This document shows positions 6,423 to 14,264 of a stretch of 14,286 nucleotides of DNA, in pieces. The notes below the pieces were generated by a model. It did no database searches. It saw nothing but the letters and a program-made list of their open reading frames with translations, and was not told the origin of the DNA. The stretch is from Bacillota bacterium (lineage in GTDB: Bacteria > Bacillota > Clostridia > Christensenellales > SZUA-584). The stretch is from positions 1 through 14,286 of the forward strand of contig JAEWWC010000250.1 of NCBI GenBank assembly GCA_023396555.1, read 5' to 3'. A program made the translations under genes and the position numbers. Position 1 is the first letter of the stretch, and the number at the start of each line of letters is the position of its first letter.

Positions 6423-7550
6423 ATGAATAAGATCTATAAAGCCGCTATCATCGGCGCTGCGCATATGCACTCGCTGTATATGTCGTGGGACTGCCGGGAC
6501 AACCCGCAGATCGATCTCGTCGGCATCGCGGACACGCCGCCGCTGATGGAGGAACACCCGGGACACGCGCCGTTCACGCGGAAATGGAACCTTGAGTACA
6601 TCACAAAGCGCGTGGGCGTGCCGTTTTACGCCGACTACAAAAAAATGCTGGATGAATGCAGGCCGGATTTTGTGTTCATTAACACCGAGACGCCCTTGCA
6701 TGTGGAGGTGTTTGCGGAGTGTGCCCAGCGGGGCATACCTGCCAGCATGGAGAAGCCGATGGCGGTGAGCCTGTCCGAAGGGCTCAAGATGTACCGCGAA
6801 GCCAGGCGAACGGGCGTGGAGCTGATCGTTAACTGGCCGCTGGCATGGATGCCGTTCATGACGCAGTACAAGCAGATACTGGACGAAGGGCGGATCGGCA
6901 GGCTGCTGAAAGTCCGCCAGCTGGTGGGCCATCCCGGCCCGCTGGGGCGGGGCGTGCGGCACCCTCGCGTGGACGAAACATCCGATGCGACAACGCCCGA
7001 GGAGAAGGCAGGGACATGGTGGCACAATACCGCCGTGGGTGGCGGTGCGATGCTGGATTTCTGCTGCTACGGCGCAATGTCGTGCAATTGGTTGGTGGGC
7101 GAGAAGGCCACCTCGGTGATGGGCATGCGCTGCAATACGACGAGCCAGTGGGCGGACGCGGACGACAATGCCGCCATGATGGTGAGCTACCCCAATTGCC
7201 TCGCTGTGCTGGAAGGCTCGTGGACGGTGCCTGCGGGCACCTGCCCGATGGGGCCGGAACTGTACGGCTCTGAAGGGCTGGTCAGCAGCGTGGAAAAGGA
7301 CGGAAAGATACTCGTGAAGATCAACGACTACTACGGACATGAGGAAATTCTGCCGCCCCTTATGCCGCAGCCGCATCTGAAGAACGTGACGACCGCGGTC
7401 GTGCATCATCTTGATACCGGGGAACCGCTGCCTAGCTTCCTCGATCTTGACGTCAACATTGAAGTGCTGGCGATACTGGACGCAGGCGTGCGTTCCGCAA
7501 ACAGCGGCCAGCTGGAAGTCATCAGGAACGCTGCCTGGCAGATCGGGTAG
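6423..7550 (+). CDS. Gfo/Idh/MocA family oxidoreductase, second copy with altered active site (375 aa)
   Basis: A second predicted NAD(P)-dependent oxidoreductase, clearly divergent from its neighbour. The Rossmann start is YKAAIIGAAHMHSLYM (5-20), with the glycine-rich loop reduced to GAAHMH. The EKP motif is present (MEKPMAV, Lys111). The domain-2 motif is GGGAMLDFCCYGAMSCNWL (207-224 and on). The leading Asp (212) is kept, but the His of the usual Asp-x-Gly-x-His-x-x-Asp is absent and Cys-Cys-Tyr stands at that place, so Tyr216 may take over the acid/base role (inference). It could act on a different oxidation state or position of the pathway intermediate from the first copy. The start at 6423 is chosen by ribosome binding site spacing; 6417 adds two residues. 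The activase gene follows after 2 nt. Confidence 0.87.
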   Translation: MNKIYKAAIIGAAHMHSLYMSWDCRDNPQIDLVGIADTPPLMEEHPGHAPFTRKWNLEYITKRVGVPFYADYKKMLDECRPDFVFINTETPLHVEVFAECAQRGIPASMEKPMAVSLSEGLKMYREARRTGVELIVNWPLAWMPFMTQYKQILDEGRIGRLLKVRQLVGHPGPLGRGVRHPRVDETSDATTPEEKAGTWWHNTAVGGGAMLDFCCYGAMSCNWLVGEKATSVMGMRCNTTSQWADADDNAAMMVSYPNCLAVLEGSWTVPAGTCPMGPELYGSEGLVSSVEKDGKILVKINDYYGHEEILPPLMPQPHLKNVTTAVVHHLDTGEPLPSFLDLDVNIEVLAILDAGVRSANSGQLEVIRNAAWQIG

Positions 7551-7552
7551 AC

Positions 7553-8398
7553 ATGGCTGCCAAGGGCATCGTGGCGGATATACAGCGTTGTTCGGTTCAT
7601 GACGGGCCGGGGCTGCGCACCACTGTGTTTTTCAAGGGCTGCCAGCTCTGCTGCCCGTGGTGCCACAACCCGGAGACCATCGGCTTTGAACCGGAGGAGA
7701 TGCGGTATCCCGACAAGTGCATCGGCTGCGGTCAGTGCGCATCCGGCTGCTTCTCCGGCGCGTGCGTGCTGTGCGGGGCCGAGGTGACGGTGGAGGATGT
7801 GATGAGGCAGATTGAGCAGGATATGCCTTATTACGCGGAGGACGGCGGCGTGACGCTGTCGGGAGGCGAGCCGCTGTGTCAGTCGGAGTTTGCGCTGGCG
7901 CTGGCGAAGGCCTGCCGGGATCAGGGCATCCATGTGGGGCTGGAGAGCAATCTGTGCTTTCCACCGCAGGCGGTGCGGCCGCTGCTGGAGAGCGTAGACC
8001 TGCTGATGGCAGATCTGAAGCTGTGGGATTCCGCTCAGCATAAACGATGGACGGGGTCGCCCAACGGCTATGTGAAGGAGAATCTGTGGCAGGCGGCTGA
8101 ATTGAAACTGCCGGTCATCGTGCGAACGCCTGTTATACCCGGCGTGAACGACGATGCCGAACAGATCGGGCAGATCGCGGCCTTTGCGGCCACGCTGCCC
8201 TCGCTGAAATACTATGAGCTGCTGGCTTATCACCCGCTGGGGATCGACAAGGCCCGCGCGCTGGGCAGGGAAGCGCAGCGTTTCGATACGCCGTCGCCGG
8301 AGACGATGAAAGCGCTGGCAGATGTCGCGGCGGCGCAGGGCGTATGGACGCTGATCAACGGGCATACGCACAGCAAACCGGGGCAGATATCGAGGTAA
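7553..8398 (+). CDS. Glycyl-radical enzyme activating enzyme, radical SAM (281 aa)
   Basis: It installs the glycyl radical on the GRE encoded 5 nt downstream by reductive cleavage of S-adenosylmethionine. The N-terminal signature HDGPGLRTTVFFKGC (16-30) is typical of GRE activases. The radical-SAM cluster motif CX3CX2C is Cys30, Cys34, Cys37, with an additional Cys33. A ferredoxin-like insertion follows with one complete 4Fe-4S motif, Cys56, Cys59, Cys62, Cys66, plus Cys71 and Cys74. The SAM-binding stretch is TLSGGEPL (101-108). Activases of the glycerol dehydratase, CutD and HPAD types usually have two full ferredoxin clusters and PFL activase has none, so this one is intermediate. The ATG is 2 nt after the preceding stop with only a weak ribosome binding site (GATCGGGTAG), suggesting translational coupling. 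Function is secure, partner by context. Confidence 0.93.
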   Translation: MAAKGIVADIQRCSVHDGPGLRTTVFFKGCQLCCPWCHNPETIGFEPEEMRYPDKCIGCGQCASGCFSGACVLCGAEVTVEDVMRQIEQDMPYYAEDGGVTLSGGEPLCQSEFALALAKACRDQGIHVGLESNLCFPPQAVRPLLESVDLLMADLKLWDSAQHKRWTGSPNGYVKENLWQAAELKLPVIVRTPVIPGVNDDAEQIGQIAAFAATLPSLKYYELLAYHPLGIDKARALGREAQRFDTPSPETMKALADVAAAQGVWTLINGHTHSKPGQISR

Positions 8399-8403
8399 GG
8401 AAT

Positions 8404-10557
8404 ATGCAGGCGTACACATTTGAGGAGCGGATGCAACTGCTCCGCGAAAAGAAGATTGCGCATACGCTGAAGAAAAGGGAACAGCAGGGCTTTACGGACG
8501 CCGACGATTATGGCACAGTCCCCATCCCTGATGATTTTATATTTGAGCCGCGGCCCAACTTCCCGAATGGCGGCATACACGGCTATGCGGCGTGCGCCGA
8601 AAACTTCGCGGCACTGCTGGAAGCCCATCCTGTCTACGTGGACCCGCTGGAGATCATGTGCGGGCGCTGGCGCAAGATGCTGACGGAATACCGCATGAGG
8701 GCGGGCGTATGGGATGAGGAGCGTTTCCCTTACGACCATCTGAAGCCGCTGCAGAAGAAGTATGATCTGGTGCCCGGCATCGGCGCGGATTCGCACTGTG
8801 CGCCCGATTTCCGTATCGGCCTTAAGCTGGGCTTCGGAGGTCTGCTGAATAAGGTGCGCGCCTATCGGGAGCAAAACCCGCAGGCAGTTGAATTTTATGA
8901 CGCCGAAGAGACAGTGCTGCTGGCGATACAAAAGTTTATCGGGCGGCATATTGAAGAGATTGAGAAGCAGCTGCAGACGGAGGCGCGGCCCGAGCTGCGC
9001 TCGACGCTGGAACTGATGCTGGAAGCCAACCGGAACATCGTCAGCGCTCCGCCGCAGACGTTTCTGGAGGCCTGCCAATGGATCAGCTGGTATAACATCT
9101 GTACGCGCATATACGACCGGGACGGCGCGGGCTGCCAGCTGGACGTGATACTGACGCCCTACTACGAACGCGACAAGGCGGCGGGGCGGCTGGACGACGA
9201 TGCCGCGCGGTTCATACTGGCTAACCTGCTGCTGATCGAGACGCATTATTATCAGCTGTCCGGCGTGGATGACGATGGCCAAGACCAGACCTGCGCTTTG
9301 AGCTGGCTGATACTCGAAGCGGCGCATATGCTGAATTCATCCGCCAACCTCACGGTGCGCGTGCACCCCAACGTGGACGAAACGTATCTGCTGAAGGCGG
9401 TTGAATACCTGTTCACGGACGGCAACGGCTGGCCGCGCTTCTGCGGCGACCTGTCGCTGACCAACGGTTACGTGAAAAACGGGTATAACGAGAAGACGGC
9501 GCGCAGCCGCATCGCTGTGGGCTGCAACTGGGTGGCGGCGCCGGGCATCGAATTCCCGATGAACGACTGCGTCAAGGTCAACATCGCCAAGGTGTTCGAG
9601 GTGGCGTACTGGGATATGATGGAGTCGGGCGAACTCTCGACGGCAGCGCTGAAAGAGCTCTTTTCCAGGCACCTGAAGGTTGCGCTGGATACCATTGCTC
9701 AGGGTGTCAACTTTCATCTGAAGCACCAGCACAAAATGCTGCCCGAGCTGATCATCAACCTGCTGATGGAAGACACCATCGAAAAGGGGATGGATATCAC
9801 GCAGTGCCCGCGTCTGGGCACGATCGGCGTGGACGGAGCCGGTCTCGCGGTGGTGGCGGACTCGTTTGCGGCGCTGGAACAGCGCATTGAGCGCGAGGGA
9901 CGCACGACGTGGGAAGAAGTGTCTGCTGCTCTCAAGAGCAATTATAAGGGCATACAGGGCGAGCGTCTGCGGCTGATGCTGTCTACATCCGAAAGGTATT
10001 GCCAGGGAGGTTCGCTGGGCGACAGCTGGGCCCGATGGATCACCGAAACATATGCCGGGATAGTACACAATCAGCCCATGCCTTACGGGCGGCGGCTGGT
10101 ACCGGGCTGGTTTTCGTGGAGCAACACCATCATACTGGGCAAGACGGTGGGCGCGACGCCCAACGGACGCAGGGCTTCCCAGCCGATATCGCACGGTGCC
10201 AACCCCAACCCCGGATTCCGCAAGGACGGCGCGGCCACGGCACAGGCGGCGGGTATCGCGATGGCGCAGCCGGGCTTCGGCAACACCGCGCCGCTGCAGC
10301 TGGAATTCGACCCCAAAATGTCCATCGAAGAGGGCGGCGTCAGGCGGGCGCTCCAGTTGGTCAAAACTCACTTTGCGATGGGCGGAACGCTTATCAACAT
10401 CAATGTGCTGGACCGCAGAAGGCTGATGGAAGCGAACGAGAATCCGGATCTGCATCCGGACCTTGTCGTGCGCGTCACCGGCTTCACCGCTTACTTTGTG
10501 TCGCTTTCACCCGAATTCCGGCAACTGGTTGTGGACCGGTTTATCGTCGGGTTTTAG
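8404..10557 (+). CDS. Glycyl radical enzyme of the PFL/diol-dehydratase superfamily, unknown substrate (717 aa)
   Basis: Radical enzyme expected to cleave a C-C, C-O or similar bond of the pathway intermediate under anaerobic conditions. The PFL-domain feature HCAPDF is at 131-136. The catalytic thiyl residue is most likely Cys374 (VGCNWVAAPG). The C-terminal glycyl-radical region contains ATPNGRR (584-590), GGTLININV, and VRVTGFTAYF with the radical site Gly693, 24 residues from the end. Diol-dehydratase and choline-lyase type members normally read GCVE, the Glu acting as base two residues after Cys; here Trp376 occupies that place and the next Glu is 383, so a different reaction is likely. 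The last residues (VVDRFIVGF) also differ from the common RT ending. The frame is open from 8344, but the ATG at 8404 has AAGGA just upstream and avoids overlapping the activase. 717 residues is slightly short for the family. Confidence 0.93.
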   Translation: MQAYTFEERMQLLREKKIAHTLKKREQQGFTDADDYGTVPIPDDFIFEPRPNFPNGGIHGYAACAENFAALLEAHPVYVDPLEIMCGRWRKMLTEYRMRAGVWDEERFPYDHLKPLQKKYDLVPGIGADSHCAPDFRIGLKLGFGGLLNKVRAYREQNPQAVEFYDAEETVLLAIQKFIGRHIEEIEKQLQTEARPELRSTLELMLEANRNIVSAPPQTFLEACQWISWYNICTRIYDRDGAGCQLDVILTPYYERDKAAGRLDDDAARFILANLLLIETHYYQLSGVDDDGQDQTCALSWLILEAAHMLNSSANLTVRVHPNVDETYLLKAVEYLFTDGNGWPRFCGDLSLTNGYVKNGYNEKTARSRIAVGCNWVAAPGIEFPMNDCVKVNIAKVFEVAYWDMMESGELSTAALKELFSRHLKVALDTIAQGVNFHLKHQHKMLPELIINLLMEDTIEKGMDITQCPRLGTIGVDGAGLAVVADSFAALEQRIEREGRTTWEEVSAALKSNYKGIQGERLRLMLSTSERYCQGGSLGDSWARWITETYAGIVHNQPMPYGRRLVPGWFSWSNTIILGKTVGATPNGRRASQPISHGANPNPGFRKDGAATAQAAGIAMAQPGFGNTAPLQLEFDPKMSIEEGGVRRALQLVKTHFAMGGTLININVLDRRRLMEANENPDLHPDLVVRVTGFTAYFVSLSPEFRQLVVDRFIVGF

Positions 10558-10617
10558 AAAGCGCGGCCGCGCCGGAATAGTAACTGGGGGATGAAAAGGC
10601 GCGCCGCATATATAAAA

Positions 10618-10629
10618 ACCATATATGGT
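10618..10629. promoter_or_regulatory. 12-bp palindrome in the gap before the importer ATPase
   Basis: ACCATATATGGT is perfectly self-complementary and lies 31 nt before the TTG start of the ATPase. CATATAT also occurs as a direct repeat at 10607 and 10620. The 102-nt gap (10558-10659) is the largest between genes in the second half of the operon; a GC-rich self-complementary stretch GCGCGGCCGCGC occurs at 10561-10572. No convincing promoter was found here. It is either an operator or a small RNA structure at the catabolic/transport junction. Confidence 0.3.
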
Positions 10630-10645
10630 GCAACTTAAAGAACTT

Positions 10646-10653
10646 GGAGGTGA
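10646..10653 (+). promoter_or_regulatory. Ribosome binding site deciding the TTG start of the importer ATPase
   Basis: GGAGGTGA lies 6 nt before TTG at 10660. The first in-frame ATG (10669) would be 15 nt away, too far, so TTG is the supported start. Confidence 0.8.
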
Positions 10654-10659
10654 CGGATT

Positions 10660-12189
10660 TTGTTTGAAATGCGGAGAATAGACAAAATGTTCGACGCAGT
10701 TGTTGCTCTCAGAGGGGCGTCTCTTACGGTGAAGCCGGGGGAAATCACCGCATTGCTGGGCTCAAACGGTTCGGGGAAATCCACGATGGTCAAGGTGCTG
10801 GCCGGGTTGGTGAAACCAAATGCCGGTGAGATACTGTTTGACGGCAAACCGGTGCAGATTCGGTCCAGCGAGGATTCGCATAAGCTGGGCATTGCCACGG
10901 CTTTTCAGGACCTGAGTCTGGCTCCTACGATGAGCGTGATGGACAACATCGTGCTGGGCAACGAGCCCAAAGGCAAGCTGGGCATGACGGATAAGAAGCG
11001 GACGATACGGGAAGTCAGGGAGCTGCTGGACCGATTTAAAATCGACTGCGATCTGAATGCCTATGTCCAGACGCTGGTTCCATCCACGCAGAGCCTGGTG
11101 GAAGTAGCCAAAGCGATCTACTTGAAGCCCCGCCTGCTGCTGCTGGACGAGGTGACGGCGTCGCTGCATCAGAACGAGATACCCGTCCTCTTCGGCATAT
11201 TAAAACAGCTCAAGGCAGAAGGCATCGCCATCGTGTTCGTGACACACCGTATGAACGAAGTGTTCGAGCTGTGCGACAACGTGACGATCATGCGCAGCGG
11301 TGAAACCGTGGCGCAGGCGGCAACCAAAGACCTGACAATGGATGATATTATCTTCCATATGACGGGGCAGAAGCCGGATGCCGGGTGCGATACCGTTGAG
11401 CAGTATGACGAGAATGCCGAAGGCGAAACGGTGCTCGATGTGGAGCATATGGAGATATTCCCCAAGGTGAAGGATATATCCTTTAAAGCCCATAAAGGCG
11501 AGATCATCGGCATCGCAGGTCTGGAAGGGCAGGGTCAGCCGGAGTTTATCCGTGCGGTACTGGGTGAGACACGGATCGAAAGCGGTTCCATCACCTATAA
11601 GGGTAAAAAAATAAAATTCAAGTCGCCTTCCGACGGAGTCCGCAACGGCATGGGCTTCATCTCGGGGGACCGCAACAGCGAGGCGATATTCTCGGTGCGT
11701 ACAGTGGGCGAGAACATCTATGCCGGTAAGGCCACCAAAACCGGGCTGTTCAAATACTTAAGCGCAAAGGCGGTCCGTAGATTCTCACAGGACGCCATCA
11801 ATAAATACAACATAGTCGTGGGCTCTATCAAAAACCCGGCCAGTTCGCTCTCGGGCGGCAACCAGCAGAAGCTGGTGGTGGCACGATGGATCGCCATGAA
11901 GCCGGATCTGCTGCTGCTGGACGATCCCACCAAAGGTGTGGACGTGCACTCGCGGCAGGAGATACACAACATTCTCCGTAACTGCGCACATGAAGACAAA
12001 ATGACCGTTATCTATTCCTCCAGTGAAAACGAGGAACTGCTGCTGATTGCCGACCGCATATACGTGTTTTACGAGGGAAGGGTCAGCGGCGTACTCGCGG
12101 GTCCAAACAAGACGCTGGATAGGCTTGTGGCTGCTCAGATGGGCCTGACGGTAAAATGCGCAACCGAAAAGGAGGGAGAGCCCGCATGA
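10660..12189 (+). CDS. Ribose-type sugar ABC transporter ATPase, two fused nucleotide-binding domains (509 aa, TTG start)
   Basis: Energy-coupling subunit of the sugar importer, RbsA/MglA class. Domain 1 (about 1-240): Walker A GSNGSGKST (34-42), Walker B LLLLDE (159-164), H-loop His196 (FVTHRMNE). Its signature is degenerate: the expected LSVGQQQMVEIAKAL is VPSTQSLVEVAKAI (140-153), and DEPTA is DEVTA. Domain 2 (about 255-500): the Walker A is the usual weak form for this family (GLEGQGQPE, 287-295), the signature LSGGNQQKLVVARW (397-410) is intact, and Walker B ends in Asp-Asp (LLLLDDPTKGVD, 417-428) where Glu is normal. The N-terminus MFEMRRIDKMF fits the family and is reached only with the TTG start. 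The stop overlaps the first permease ATG by 4 nt (ATGA). Works with the lipoprotein at 3948-5090. Confidence 0.92.
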   Translation: MFEMRRIDKMFDAVVALRGASLTVKPGEITALLGSNGSGKSTMVKVLAGLVKPNAGEILFDGKPVQIRSSEDSHKLGIATAFQDLSLAPTMSVMDNIVLGNEPKGKLGMTDKKRTIREVRELLDRFKIDCDLNAYVQTLVPSTQSLVEVAKAIYLKPRLLLLDEVTASLHQNEIPVLFGILKQLKAEGIAIVFVTHRMNEVFELCDNVTIMRSGETVAQAATKDLTMDDIIFHMTGQKPDAGCDTVEQYDENAEGETVLDVEHMEIFPKVKDISFKAHKGEIIGIAGLEGQGQPEFIRAVLGETRIESGSITYKGKKIKFKSPSDGVRNGMGFISGDRNSEAIFSVRTVGENIYAGKATKTGLFKYLSAKAVRRFSQDAINKYNIVVGSIKNPASSLSGGNQQKLVVARWIAMKPDLLLLDDPTKGVDVHSRQEIHNILRNCAHEDKMTVIYSSSENEELLLIADRIYVFYEGRVSGVLAGPNKTLDRLVAAQMGLTVKCATEKEGEPA

Positions 12190-13232
12190 ACAATATAGCA
12201 ACCGGCTTTAGACGCTTCAGACGGACGCCGGCATTTACGGGCGCTGTGCTGTTTTTGATCGCACTGGTACTGAACATCGTAATGCAGGGACCGGGCTTCT
12301 TCGGCCTTGGGAACCTGAACACGCTGTTTACAAAGAATACGCCGTTGATACTGATCACGCTGGCGCAAGGGTTACTGCTGATATCCGGCACACTGGATAT
12401 TTCGATCGGCATACAGCTGGCGCTGGTCAACGTCGTCGTCATCATGGTGCCGCAGGAATGGGGCTGGCCGATAGGGCTGGGCTGGCTGATGGGCATACTG
12501 GCGGCGGTGGCCGTGTCCGCGCTGTGCGGATTCTTAGTGGCGGTGGTCCGACTGCCCGACCTGCTGGCAAGCTTTTCACTGATCTATATTTTGCGAGGCG
12601 TCAATGTCCTGATCATGGAGTCTCCGCAGGGCAAGGTGCCGTCGGAGCTTTACAAGGCGTATGACTCTCTGGTAGCCGGATTCCTTCCGGTCTCCGCACT
12701 GGTGGTGCTGATCGTGTTTCTGTTCTGGCTGTACCTGAAACGGACGCGGTTTGGTAAGCACATATACGCGGTGGGTATCAGCCCGCGCAATGCGTTTGCC
12801 GCGGGCATCAACCCGGTGGCGACGCGTATGAACGCGTTTCTGATCAAGGGCGTCATCACCGGCGTCGCCGGCATCTGCCTCACGCTGATGACGGCCTCGG
12901 GCAACCCGCTGCAGGCGGAGGACTACGGGCTGCGTTCACTGTCGGCCTGCATCATCGGCGGCCTCGGGTTTGGCGGCTGGGGTTCCCTCAGCTGCGCATT
13001 ATTCGGCGCGGGCTTCCTGGTGCTGATTCAAAACACCGTGTACTATTTCTTCAACCTGCTGTTTAACCTGATCCCCGGTTTCCAGGTGTCCAGTTACTGG
13101 CAGAACATGGTCTCCGACATCATCATATTCTTAGGATTGCTGATGACGATACTGACGACTAAGGGGCAGAAGGAAGCGTTGAAGCAGGTCATCGTAAGAC
13201 AGTTTAAGAGAGGTGAGCGCATTGTCAAGTAA
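12186..13232 (+). CDS. Ribose-type sugar ABC transporter permease, first copy (348 aa)
   Basis: Membrane subunit of the sugar importer (RbsC/BPD_transp_2 class). Hydrophobic segments occur throughout, for example at about 17-34, 52-68, 72-88, 97-122, 163-184, 218-238, 252-282 and 305-324. Family motifs: SGTLDISIG (67-75, normally GGIDLSVG), RFGKHIYAVGISPRNAFAAG (188-207), and the glycine-rich IIGGLGFGGWGSL (256-268). The ATG at 12186 overlaps the ATPase stop (ATGA), with GGAGGGAG at 12171-12178 as the ribosome binding site; the frame is open 30 nt further upstream, but that would place the start inside the ATPase gene without its own site. It is followed by a second permease overlapping by 11 nt, so the channel is probably a heterodimer. 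Confidence 0.92.
   Translation: MNNIATGFRRFRRTPAFTGAVLFLIALVLNIVMQGPGFFGLGNLNTLFTKNTPLILITLAQGLLLISGTLDISIGIQLALVNVVVIMVPQEWGWPIGLGWLMGILAAVAVSALCGFLVAVVRLPDLLASFSLIYILRGVNVLIMESPQGKVPSELYKAYDSLVAGFLPVSALVVLIVFLFWLYLKRTRFGKHIYAVGISPRNAFAAGINPVATRMNAFLIKGVITGVAGICLTLMTASGNPLQAEDYGLRSLSACIIGGLGFGGWGSLSCALFGAGFLVLIQNTVYYFFNLLFNLIPGFQVSSYWQNMVSDIIIFLGLLMTILTTKGQKEALKQVIVRQFKRGERIVK
13209..13216 (+). promoter_or_regulatory. Ribosome binding site deciding the TTG start of the second permease
   Basis: AGAGGTGA lies 5 nt before TTG at 13222. The alternative GTG at 13213 is part of this element. Confidence 0.65.
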
Positions 13233-14205
13233 TGAAAGCAGATTGAATGTCAGTCAGCAGACCAAGGTGTTTGTCAAGAACAACCCGGCCATAACCACGC
13301 TGCTCATAGCGATTTTGCTGCTCGTCGTGACGGTGATTCTAAACCCGAAATCGCTTAACCTCAACACGTTCAGCACCACGCTCATGTTGACGGTGCTGCT
13401 TAGTATCGCTTCGGCCGGCCAGACCATCGTGCTGATCGGCGGCGGCCTTGACTTTACGGTGGGCGCGGTGATGTCTAGCACGGCGATACTGACGTCTTAC
13501 ATCATGAACGGCCAGACAGGGAAGTTCTGGATGGTATTTGTGCTGGCGATGGGCATCGGCATCATCATCGGCTTGCTCAACGGCATATTCACTGTGAAGA
13601 TCAGCCTGCCGGCGATGATCACGACGATGGCCATCAGCAATGTGGTGACGCGGCTGCAGTATGTGCTGACGGAGGGAAGCCCGAGCGGCTACGCCTCTCC
13701 CGTGTTCACACAGACGGTGACATACCGTATCGGCGGATTCCTGCCGGCGATCATCATGTACGCCGCCATCGTCTGGCCGCTGGTGTTTTTCCTGATCAAC
13801 CGTTCCTCATTCGGTAAACAGCTCTTTTTGGTAGGCAGCAACCCGATGGCGGCTAAGCTGAACGGCGTGAATGTCAACAGGATACGTGTGCTGTCCTATG
13901 TGTTCTCGGGCATGCTGAGCGCGTTTGCGGGTATGCTGGGCGCGGCCTATATGACGACGGCCCGCTGCCAGATTTTCGACGAATACGCCTTCCAGTCACT
14001 GATTGCCGTTATTGTGGGCGGCACCGCGTTTTCTGGAGGTGTGGGATCGTTCGGCGGCACCATCGCGGGTTCGCTGCTGATGGTGGTACTGAGCAACATG
14101 CTGACGGCCATTCAGCTGGACCCCACGACCAGAAACATTGCGACGGGCGTGATCATGATACTGTTGCTCGTGATCTACAACCGATCCAAAGCGGTGCGCC
14201 AGTAA
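13222..14205 (+). CDS. Ribose-type sugar ABC transporter permease, second copy (327 aa, TTG start)
   Basis: Partner membrane subunit of the importer, also RbsC-like but clearly different in sequence from the first. Motifs: GGGLDFTVG (73-81), SSFGKQLFLVGSNPMAAKLN (195-214) followed by GVNV, and GGTAFSGGVGSFGGTIAGS (267-285), the conserved C-terminal loop of the family. Hydrophobic helices are visible at about 24-40, 52-72, 82-95, 102-124, 172-193, 225-243, 256-290 and 306-320. The TTG start is chosen because a ribosome binding site lies 5 nt ahead; it overlaps the first permease by 11 nt, giving coupled translation. A start at GTG 13213 would add three residues. Last gene of the operon in the window; a hairpin follows 28 nt after the stop. 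Confidence 0.92.
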   Translation: MSSNESRLNVSQQTKVFVKNNPAITTLLIAILLLVVTVILNPKSLNLNTFSTTLMLTVLLSIASAGQTIVLIGGGLDFTVGAVMSSTAILTSYIMNGQTGKFWMVFVLAMGIGIIIGLLNGIFTVKISLPAMITTMAISNVVTRLQYVLTEGSPSGYASPVFTQTVTYRIGGFLPAIIMYAAIVWPLVFFLINRSSFGKQLFLVGSNPMAAKLNGVNVNRIRVLSYVFSGMLSAFAGMLGAAYMTTARCQIFDEYAFQSLIAVIVGGTAFSGGVGSFGGTIAGSLLMVVLSNMLTAIQLDPTTRNIATGVIMILLLVIYNRSKAVRQ

Positions 14206-14232
14206 TATAAAGATAATGTTCATATTCAGGTA

Positions 14233-14264
14233 CCGGGCCTTTCGGCAGATCGCCGGAGGCCCGG
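14233..14264 (+). terminator. GC-rich hairpin after the last permease, probable terminator
   Basis: The outer arms CCGGGCCT (14233-14240) and AGGCCCGG (14257-14264) pair perfectly. The inner arms CGGC (14243-14246) and GCCG (14252-14255) pair after a TT/G internal loop, with AGATC as the loop. No T-run follows (CATCGCTTCATACG), so it may end transcription with Rho or protect the 3' end. The remaining 22 bases show nothing else. Confidence 0.5.

Noticed and set aside
8344..8403. 20 extra N-terminal residues of the GRE frame
   Set aside because: That start overlaps the activase gene by 55 nt and has no ribosome binding site, whereas the ATG at 8404 is preceded by AAGGA.
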